The notes beneath the pieces were generated by a model. The model was given only the letters and a program-made list of their open reading frames with translations, made no database searches and was not told the origin of the DNA. Positions 1-5,224 of a stretch of 7,376 nucleotides of DNA are shown here, piece after piece; position 1 is the first letter of the stretch, and each line of letters starts with the position of its first letter. A program made the position numbers and the translations under genes. The stretch lies in the NCBI GenBank assembly GCA_937901435.1, contig CALGTJ010000208.1:1-7376 (forward strand), given 5' to 3'. The stretch comes from an uncultured Rhodobacter sp. (GTDB lineage: Bacteria; Pseudomonadota; Alphaproteobacteria; Rhodobacterales; Rhodobacteraceae).

Positions 1-20
1 CCTCGTCTGGCGTACCAGTT

Positions 21-51
21 CGGGGCCAGATCGGGGCCAGTGCGGGGCCAG
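21..51. repeat. 11-bp tandem repeat, three copies
   Basis: The nonamer CGGGGCCAG occurs at 21-29, 32-40 and 43-51, each separated by two bases (AT, then TG), so the period is exactly 11 bp. The array ends two bases before the stop codon of the minus-strand DoxX-like gene and so lies just downstream of it. A period not divisible by three argues against constrained protein coding. Its GGGGCCAG core reappears in the G/C-rich repeat at 1721-1791. Its function is unknown. The left end of the window prevents seeing whether more copies or a further gene follow. Confidence 0.7.
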
Positions 52-52
52 A

Positions 53-439
53 TCAACGCCAGATTTCAGAGCCGGGGCGCACATAGTTCCGGCTGCGAAA
101 ATGCCGCAAATCGCGGCTCCATACGGCCGCGATCAGGCTGGCAACAGCCAGCACCGCCACAAGAGCCCCAAGGCCCGCCCGGTCATCCTGTATCAAAAGC
201 CAGGCCGAGACGGCAAAGGTCGCGCTTAGCAGAACCCCCCCCGCCGCGCGGGTGCGGGGGAACAGCATCAAGAACGCCGCGCCGATCTGCACAGCACCAA
301 AGAGGTACAGCACCTCTTGCCCAAGCCCCGCATGCCCATAGACCAACACCTCACCCGGCATCTCTATCAGCTTGGCGAACCCTGCCCCAAAGCCTGAAAA
401 CACCGCGATATAGCGAAAAAGCCAACGGGTAAAACGCAT
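53..439 (-). CDS. DoxX-like small integral membrane protein
   Basis: This encodes a predicted inner-membrane protein of 128 residues. Four hydrophobic segments are visible at roughly residues 6-25, 41-60, 66-83 and 88-107, followed by a basic tail (SRDLRHFRSRNYVR). The pattern of GFGAGFAKL in the first helix, QIGAAFLML in the second and a gap ending in PRTRAAGG is typical of the DoxX/DoxD-like superfamily. Members are often linked to redox or quinone-related membrane functions, but most are uncharacterised, so no reaction is assigned. The frame stays open upstream to an ATG at 568. I chose 439 because a GGAG sits 8 nt before it, the first helix begins right after it, and the 43 extra residues look soluble and unlike the family. 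It is transcribed divergently from the secreted-protein gene. Family confidence is moderate; an essentially equivalent label would be 'DoxX family protein'. Confidence 0.78.
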   Translation of the reverse strand: MRFTRWLFRYIAVFSGFGAGFAKLIEMPGEVLVYGHAGLGQEVLYLFGAVQIGAAFLMLFPRTRAAGGVLLSATFAVSAWLLIQDDRAGLGALVAVLAVASLIAAVWSRDLRHFRSRNYVRPGSEIWR

Positions 440-535
440 AGGGGCCACTCCGGGTTTGGACAGCTTCAGGATGCGCCCGACGCGGGCACATTGAAACGTC
501 ACAGTTTTTCCGGCAGCAGAGTCTCGCCATAGCAT

Positions 536-565
536 TTGACGCGGTGAGCGGAAAATAGCTAACTT
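536..565 (+). promoter_or_regulatory. candidate sigma70-type promoter for the secreted-protein gene
   Basis: A TTGACG hexamer at 536-541 matches the -35 consensus at five of six positions. A weak -10 candidate, TAACTT at 560-565, follows after an 18-bp spacer. Transcription would start near 573, giving a leader of about 27 nt to the ATG at 600. The -10 match is poor, so this is only a candidate. The region between 440 and 599 must also hold the divergent promoter for the DoxX-like gene, which I could not place. Confidence 0.35.
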
Positions 566-575
566 CATCTGAAGT
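562..575. promoter_or_regulatory. short inverted repeat, possible operator
   Basis: ACTTCA (562-567) and TGAAGT (570-575) are perfect inverted arms separated by TC. The site overlaps the candidate -10 element and start point of the plus-strand promoter, a position where a bound repressor would block transcription. At 14 bp in total it could occur by chance, and no known regulator is recognised. Confidence 0.25.
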
Positions 576-599
576 CATATTAAATCTGGGATGTTGTTT

Positions 600-1670
600 A
601 TGCTGAGGTTCATATTTGCAATTTTTTGCCTTGCCCTTGGGATGCTATCTGCGTTGGGTCCGGCCACGAACGCGCAGGCGCAGGGGGGGCGTCAGGATGT
701 GCCACGGGCTTTGCCTCAGGGCGGTTTTATGCTGGTCGATACCCCCCTGAACGGCATTGCAGAGGGCTATATCGTGCCAGTTTTCCTGCATGTCGAGATC
801 GCGGGAAACCGGATGGACTGGACCTTCACCACCAGCTTTGTGCCCTTTGATCAGAGCTGTAAGATGTACCAGAAATGCCAGCAGTCGGTGCAAACCCTCA
901 GCCATGAGGTTGACTGGCAGGCGGATGGCAGTCTGGCGATTCTGGACACGGTTCGACGCACAGGTCCGGGGTTGGCGGTGGACCGTCCGACAGAAGACGA
1001 AACCTATGTCTACAACGCGTTGAACCTGTTTCTAAAGGGCGCCGTTCTGGATCTTGACGCCAGCGGCGGCACCATCACCCGCGACATCCGACGCGGGAAA
1101 CAGGTGGTCCGGGTGATGCCGGCCACATTGGATCAGAGCCTGTCGGCGCTGGCCTTTGCCAAGGCGTTCGAACTGTCGCTCTGGCAGATGAACCATTGCG
1201 TGATCCGGCAAGTGCTGGCCTTTGAGGCGATGCAGGATCCTGACCCTCTGGCGCAAGACGTGCTGCTGGCCGCGCGCTATCTGCGCTATCTCGAAACGCT
1301 GGAACTGGAGGCGCTGTATTATTCCGGCGAGCCGCCCGCCGGCAAAGGATTTGAGGTGCGCATGGCCACGCTGCGCCATACGGCGGCGCGGTTTGCTGTC
1401 AGAACAGTGTCGCAGATGTACACCGACGCGGCCCTTGCGGGCGCCCCTGCCCCCTCGGATGCTGACGCGCCGATCGCCGCGAAACAGGCCGTTGGATTGA
1501 TGCAAAGCCGCTTGGGGGATTTCTACAGCGTTGTGGTGCGCGAGATCATCGAGACCCGCGCACAACAACTGCTGGCCGCCGCACGGTTCGACGCACGCCG
1601 CAAAGCGGTCGCAGAGCCGTCTGACGAGGCCATGATGGCCCGGATCTGTGCGGATGCGCGGCTGCCTTAA
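600..1670 (+). CDS. secreted protein of unknown function
   Basis: This encodes a 356-residue protein with a clear Sec signal peptide. It has an Arg at position 3, a hydrophobic core from about residue 4 to 20, and an A-Q-A site giving probable cleavage after residue 27, so the mature protein should be periplasmic or secreted. There is no lipobox and no later membrane helix. The first mature half (about 31-170) reads as beta-rich and holds a C-x5-C pair (C87, C93). The second half (about 175-356) is Ala/Leu-rich and probably helical, with lone cysteines C200 and C350, so disulfides are possible. I do not recognise the family. An alternative ATG at 591 adds three residues, but its GGGA ribosome site would overlap the codon; the same GGGA (588-591) stands 8 nt before 600, so 600 is preferred. 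The gene diverges from the DoxX-like gene and converges on the M20 gene. Confidence 0.82.
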   Translation: MLRFIFAIFCLALGMLSALGPATNAQAQGGRQDVPRALPQGGFMLVDTPLNGIAEGYIVPVFLHVEIAGNRMDWTFTTSFVPFDQSCKMYQKCQQSVQTLSHEVDWQADGSLAILDTVRRTGPGLAVDRPTEDETYVYNALNLFLKGAVLDLDASGGTITRDIRRGKQVVRVMPATLDQSLSALAFAKAFELSLWQMNHCVIRQVLAFEAMQDPDPLAQDVLLAARYLRYLETLELEALYYSGEPPAGKGFEVRMATLRHTAARFAVRTVSQMYTDAALAGAPAPSDADAPIAAKQAVGLMQSRLGDFYSVVVREIIETRAQQLLAAARFDARRKAVAEPSDEAMMARICADARLP

Positions 1671-1720
1671 CGGGTGTATGTCGGGCTGCGCCAAAGATCT
1701 GATCCGCCGCGAAGGCTGGA

Positions 1721-1799
1721 CCCCGGACCACTGTTAAAAGCGGGGGCCAGCCCCCCGGACCACTGGCAAAGCCGGGGGGCCAGCCCCCCGGACCCCCGG
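1721..1799. repeat. G/C-rich tandem repeat, period 32-33 bp
   Basis: CCCCGGAC recurs at 1721, 1753 and 1786. The first two units continue as CCCCGGACCACTG, then a short AAA-containing stretch, then GGGGGCCAGCC; the third is cut short at CCCCGGACCCCCGG. The spacing is 32 and then 33 bp. Each full unit carries an internal hairpin: five G's, CCAG loop and five C's at 1742-1755, and an 8-bp version at 1772-1791. The repeat occupies the convergent junction between the secreted-protein gene and the M20 gene. The likely origin is duplication of a terminator hairpin. Confidence 0.75.
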
Positions 1800-1808
1800 A
1801 ATATTTTT
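1772..1808 (+). terminator. intrinsic terminator-like hairpin with Rhodobacterales-type tail
   Basis: CCGGGGGG (1772-1779) pairs perfectly with CCCCCCGG (1784-1791) across a CCAG tetraloop. A run of five T's (1804-1808) follows 12 bases later, within ATATTTTTAGACAGAAGAAG (1801-1820). The T-run is farther away than in a textbook terminator. The tail resembles an intergenic sequence I have often seen near gene ends in Rhodobacteraceae; this is recall and was not checked. Its place between two convergent genes suggests it ends transcription of the secreted-protein gene, and perhaps of the M20 gene from the other side. Confidence 0.6.
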
Positions 1809-1830
1809 AGACAGAAGAAGCTGCCGGGGG
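1793..1830. repeat. inverted repeat flanking the T-rich tail
   Basis: CCCCCGG (1793-1799) and CCGGGGG (1824-1830) are perfect 7-bp inverted arms enclosing 24 bases that include the T-run and AGACAGAAGAAG. The right arm lies seven bases before the last codon of the M20 gene. The structure could serve as an alternative hairpin for RNA made from either strand, competing with the 1772-1791 stem. Confidence 0.45.
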
Positions 1831-1837
1831 TTCGGGA

Positions 1838-3130
1838 TCAGGGTGTTTTGGGCAGCAGCAGTTCAGCGAGCGTGAGGGCCATGACTTTGGCGCTGTCGAT
1901 CATGTCCTGAACCCCAACCCATTCGTCAGGCTGATGGGCGAGGTCAAGGATGCCGGGGCCGTAGGCGATGCAATTTTTCAGCCGTCCGATGCGGTCGATG
2001 TGTTTCTGGTCATAGGTGCCGGGCGAGACGACGTAGTCAGGCAGCCGGTCCAGCACACGCTCTATGGCGGCGGCAACCGTGCGCACCACGGGGGCGTCTC
2101 GGTCGGTCATGGTCGGGGTGATTTCCCAGATGTCCTTGATCTCATATTCGAAATTGGGTCGCTCGGCCGCGATTTTTTCGAGCATCGCGGTGACTTCGCG
2201 TTTAACCTCTAGGATGTCCTCTTCGATCAGAAAGCGCCGATCAATGGTGATGCGACAGCGATCCGCAACGCAAGGGGACGGAAAGCCGGTGTAGCCCGGC
2301 GCGGGTTCGGGCTGACCCCCGTGGATCGAGTTGATGTTCATCGTGGACTGTCGCGCCTGCACCGGGACCACGGGCATTTCGGTGTGTTTCGTGTCCAGCA
2401 GCGGGTAGAGATAGGTCTCGATTTCTTCGAGCACTGCGCTCATATGGCGGATGGCGCTGTCGCCAAGGAAGGGCATGGACCCATGGGCGATGCGCCCCTT
2501 TGTTTCGATCTCTGCCCACCAGACGCCGCGATGCCCAAGACAGATGCGGTCCTTGTTCAGCGGTTCGGGGATGATCACATGCTGGACGCGCTCTGGGTCG
2601 AAATAGCCACGCTCGGCCAGATAGGCAACGCCGCCATAGCCGCCGGTTTCCTCGTCTGCTGTACCGCTGATTTCGATCGCGCCGTGATAGTCGGGACAGA
2701 CGGTGATAAAGGCCTCGGCGGCGATGATGGACGCGGCAAGCCCACCCTTCATGTCGCAGGTGCCACGGCCATAGATGCGCCCGTCTTTGAGTTCGCCGCC
2801 AAAGGGGTCAGTGGTCCAGCCGTGGCCGACCTCGACCACATCGGTATGGCTGTTGAAATGGACACAATCGCCGCTGGCCACGCCCTCGCGCCGCGCGACG
2901 ATGTTCCAGCGGGGGTAGTCATCGCTGTCGCCGGGGGTGCCGGTGGCGCGGATCAACGTGCAGTCGAACCCTTTGGCGGACAGGCGACCGTCGAGATAGG
3001 CGCAGATCTCGCGGTAATTCTCGCCCGGCGGGTTGAGCGTGGGCAGTTGAACGAGATCCTGAGTAAGCGCGATCAGGTCATCGCGGCGCGCGTCGATTTC
3101 GGCAGAGAGTTTGGTGTCCAGATCTGTCAT
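1838..3130 (-). CDS. M20 family metallopeptidase (ArgE/DapE/ACY1-type deacylase)
   Basis: This 430-residue cytoplasmic enzyme should hydrolyse an N-acyl or peptide amide bond using two zinc ions. The M20 signature is complete. SHTDVV supplies ligand H95 and catalytic D97, GRGTCDMKGG supplies bridging D126, DEETGG supplies general base E160 and ligand E161, IPEP supplies E189, and AHQPDE near the C-terminus supplies H399. The segment from about 200 to 320 (LGHRGVWWAEIETKG, AHGS with H216) is the dimerisation lid domain. At 430 residues it is longer than E. coli DapE or ArgE (about 375-383). It best fits the broad 'acetylornithine deacetylase or succinyl-diaminopimelate desuccinylase family' group, in which most members have other or unknown substrates, so no gene symbol is given. 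The ATG at 3130 has no strong ribosome site. It is last in a minus-strand row behind an acyl-CoA synthetase, 108 bp away, with its own candidate regulatory sites. Confidence 0.93.
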   Translation of the reverse strand: MTDLDTKLSAEIDARRDDLIALTQDLVQLPTLNPPGENYREICAYLDGRLSAKGFDCTLIRATGTPGDSDDYPRWNIVARREGVASGDCVHFNSHTDVVEVGHGWTTDPFGGELKDGRIYGRGTCDMKGGLAASIIAAEAFITVCPDYHGAIEISGTADEETGGYGGVAYLAERGYFDPERVQHVIIPEPLNKDRICLGHRGVWWAEIETKGRIAHGSMPFLGDSAIRHMSAVLEEIETYLYPLLDTKHTEMPVVPVQARQSTMNINSIHGGQPEPAPGYTGFPSPCVADRCRITIDRRFLIEEDILEVKREVTAMLEKIAAERPNFEYEIKDIWEITPTMTDRDAPVVRTVAAAIERVLDRLPDYVVSPGTYDQKHIDRIGRLKNCIAYGPGILDLAHQPDEWVGVQDMIDSAKVMALTLAELLLPKTP

Positions 3131-3190
3131 CCGGGCAGCTTAGAGCGGGAGCAGAGCCGGGGGAACCCGTTTTTAAGAACGCGCGCCATT

Positions 3191-3208
3191 TGTTTCGCGC
3201 GCGAAACA
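3191..3208. promoter_or_regulatory. perfect 18-bp palindrome, possible operator
   Basis: TGTTTCGCGCGCGAAACA is a perfect palindrome in the 108-bp gap between the acyl-CoA synthetase and the M20 gene. Its centre is about 70 bp upstream of the M20 start. The size and dyad symmetry suit a dimeric repressor of the LacI, MarR or TetR kind, but I cannot name the regulator. RNA from either strand could also fold it, yet no T-run follows on the minus strand, so it is a poor terminator for the ligase gene. Confidence 0.5.
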
Positions 3209-3219
3209 TTTATCGTTTA

Positions 3220-3234
3220 TTAACAGGATATTAA
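3220..3234. promoter_or_regulatory. candidate CtrA-binding site (TTAA-N7-TTAA)
   Basis: TTAACAGGATATTAA has two TTAA half-sites exactly seven bases apart, matching the core recognition pattern of the response regulator CtrA, which is conserved in most alphaproteobacteria including Rhodobacterales. It lies four bases past the ligase stop codon and about 90-104 bp upstream of the M20 start. The extra C of the extended consensus (TTAA-N7-TTAAC) is absent on both strands, so this is a core match only. The local AT-richness makes a chance hit more likely than in coding DNA. Confidence 0.4.
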
Positions 3235-3238
3235 GGAT

Positions 3239-5116
3239 TTACTCCCAGTCCCATGGACGGGAAAATTCGCCCAAGGCTTTGGCAACCACCGCCTCGTCCG
3301 CGCCCTTTCGGGATAGTTTGGCCACAAGCCCGCGCTTTTTATCCTCGACCACCGACGCAACCCGCGCGCCTTGCCCCGCCTCTGCCAGAGCGGTGTTGTA
3401 GATGCGAGTGATGGCGCGTTTGCGCAACTCGGGTTTGAAGACTTTGCCAACGGCGGTTTTGGGCAGTTCATCGAGAATTTCCAGATACTTGGGCACTGCG
3501 GCGCGTTCGTGGATATGCTGTTTGGCATAGGCGAGCAAATCGGCCTCGCTGACGGATGCACCTGTGATCAGTTCAACATAGACGCAAGGCAATTCCCCGG
3601 CAAAGGCGTCGGGCTGGCCGATCGCCCCGGCAAAGGCAACGTCGGTGTGACCGGCAAGCGCCTCTTCGATCTCGGCGGGGTCGATGTTATGGCCACCGCG
3701 AATGATCAGATCCTTGGCACGGCCCGTGATCCAGAGATAGCCATCCGGATCGATGCGGCCCAGATCGCCGGTGCGCAGATGGGTGTCAAAGTGATAGAGG
3801 CCTTTGTTTTTGTCGGCTTCCGTATAGGTGCCGCTGACCGTAACGCCGGGGCTGGCGATGCAGATTTCACCGATTTCGTCGGGCTCACAGATCATGGCCC
3901 CATCGCATGTGTCGATCACGATTTTCACATCCGTATAGGGAAAGGGAAACCCGATAGAGCCGATTTTCTTGGTCCCGTCGGGCGGGTTGATCGAGACGAG
4001 GCAGGTCGCCTCTGTCAGCCCGTAACCTTCGCAGATGGTGACGCCTGCGGCCTTTTCGAACCGTTTGTACAGTTCGACCGGCAAAGGGGCAGAGCCGGAA
4101 AACGCAAGTTTAAGCGACGAGATATCCGCATCGACCGGGCGCTGCATCAGGGCGGCCATGGCGGTGGGCACGGTGATCAGAAAAGTGACCTTGTGGCGTT
4201 CGACCAGTTTCCAGAAGTTATCAAAGACGCCCTCGCCCCGGTATCCGGCGGGCGTGGGAAAGACGATATGCGCACCAGAGGCAAGCGAGGCCCCAAGGGC
4301 GACGATGGTGGCGAACACATGGAACAGAGGCAGCGGGCAGATCTGCACATCTTCTTCGGTGAACAGCAGCGTGGCCCCAATCCAGCCGTTGTAGAGGATG
4401 CCCTTGTAGTAATGTTGGGCGACCTTGGGCATGCCCGTGGTGCCGCCGGTGTGGAAATAGGCGGCGACGCGGTCAGCAGTGGCGTCAGCAAAGGTCAGCG
4501 TCTTGGGTTGAGCGCCCACGGCCAGAGCAAAGTCGATCACATGGGCCTTGTGGGACGCGCGGTTTCTGGGGCGGATCAGCGGAACGATAAAGCGTTTGAT
4601 CCCGGTGATGTAGCGCAGCAAATCGACCTCGAGCACGGTGTGCACGGTGGGGGCCAGAGCGACGGCTTTGGCGACCTTTTGCGCAACATCTGTCTTGGGA
4701 AAGGCCTTGAGGGTGACGACAACTTTGGCATCGGTTTCGCGCAGGATCGCACCGATCTGGTCGGGTTCCAACAGTGGGTTGATCGGGTTGACGATGCCCG
4801 CGATCTGCCCGCCGAGATAGGTCAGGATGGTTTCAGTGCAATTGGGCAGAACATAGGCGACAACATCGGTTTCGCCCACGCCCAGCGCGCGCAACAGGTT
4901 GGCGGTCTGGGCGGTCTGGTCCCGCAATTGCGCCCATGTCAGCGTCTCGGCGGGCGCGTCCGGGTCAGAGAACATCTGAAACGTGGTCGCAGGCCGGGTC
5001 GGAAAGCGAGAGGCCGTCTGGTCAAGCTGTGCCCAGGTTGTCAGCGGAACATCGCGGGCGTCCCATGGCATGGCCTGTTCCAGCGTGTCGCGGTCGGCGC
5101 GTGTCGCGTAACTCAT
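3239..5116 (-). CDS. AMP-forming acyl-CoA synthetase (ANL superfamily)
   Basis: This 625-residue enzyme should activate a carboxylic acid with ATP to an acyl-adenylate and transfer it to coenzyme A. The core motifs of the superfamily are intact: phosphate-binding HTGGTTGMPKV (222-232), EGYGLTEA (363-370), RTGDLGRIDPDGY with D451 (448-460), the GRAKD hinge (465-469) followed by IIRGGHNIDP, and PKTAVGKVFK with catalytic lysine K558. The family is usually 500-560 residues. The extra length comes from a basic insert around 165-190 (LLRYITGIKRFIVPL) and about 55 residues after the catalytic lysine, as in a group annotated simply as acyl-CoA synthetase. Chain length and substrate cannot be read from sequence, so fadD or acsA is not justified. 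The start at 5116 has AAGGA 9 nt upstream. It lies between the ABC transporter (108 bp upstream) and the M20 gene (108 bp downstream), all on the minus strand. Confidence 0.93.
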   Translation of the reverse strand: MSYATRADRDTLEQAMPWDARDVPLTTWAQLDQTASRFPTRPATTFQMFSDPDAPAETLTWAQLRDQTAQTANLLRALGVGETDVVAYVLPNCTETILTYLGGQIAGIVNPINPLLEPDQIGAILRETDAKVVVTLKAFPKTDVAQKVAKAVALAPTVHTVLEVDLLRYITGIKRFIVPLIRPRNRASHKAHVIDFALAVGAQPKTLTFADATADRVAAYFHTGGTTGMPKVAQHYYKGILYNGWIGATLLFTEEDVQICPLPLFHVFATIVALGASLASGAHIVFPTPAGYRGEGVFDNFWKLVERHKVTFLITVPTAMAALMQRPVDADISSLKLAFSGSAPLPVELYKRFEKAAGVTICEGYGLTEATCLVSINPPDGTKKIGSIGFPFPYTDVKIVIDTCDGAMICEPDEIGEICIASPGVTVSGTYTEADKNKGLYHFDTHLRTGDLGRIDPDGYLWITGRAKDLIIRGGHNIDPAEIEEALAGHTDVAFAGAIGQPDAFAGELPCVYVELITGASVSEADLLAYAKQHIHERAAVPKYLEILDELPKTAVGKVFKPELRKRAITRIYNTALAEAGQGARVASVVEDKKRGLVAKLSRKGADEAVVAKALGEFSRPWDWE

Positions 5117-5137
5117 GACCTGTCGTCCTTGCTAAAA

Positions 5138-5165
5138 TCGATACTCGTTCTCAAGTTTCTGACAA
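5138..5165 (-). promoter_or_regulatory. candidate promoter for the acyl-CoA synthetase gene
   Basis: Read on the minus strand, TTGTCA (5165-5160) matches the -35 hexamer at five of six positions. TATCGA (5143-5138) is a weak -10 candidate after a 16-bp spacer. Transcription would begin near 5131, giving a short leader that holds the AAGGA ribosome site. This would let the ligase gene be expressed without readthrough from the ABC gene. Confidence 0.35.
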
Positions 5166-5211
5166 CACGCCGATTAAACCGTATCTTTTGCAACAAAAAT
5201 CGACATTATCG

Positions 5212-5224
5212 CGCCAAAATGGCG
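5212..5224 (-). terminator. small hairpin directly after the ABC transporter stop
   Basis: CGCCA and TGGCG form a perfect 5-bp stem around three bases, abutting the ABC stop codon. On the minus strand a T-run of five appears about 11 bases beyond it. Stem and spacing are weak for an intrinsic terminator, so it may only attenuate readthrough into the ligase gene. Confidence 0.25.

Noticed and set aside
1..84. Possible minus-strand gene starting at 84, overlapping the DoxX-like 3' end and running off the left edge
   Set aside because: The frame is open for 28 codons, but its end is made of the 11-bp repeat, there is no convincing ribosome site, and the visible peptide shows no family. Sequence to the left is needed to judge it.
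600..1670. Assignment of the secreted protein to the invasion-associated locus B (IalB) family
   Set aside because: It shares only a signal peptide and a cysteine-containing segment near the first third; the length is about twice that of IalB proteins and the later conserved cysteine pattern is not seen.
2321..3223. A 300-codon plus-strand open frame opposite the M20 gene
   Set aside because: It is antisense to a gene with every M20 metal ligand in place, has no recognisable domain, and ends in the regulatory gap. It is a composition shadow.
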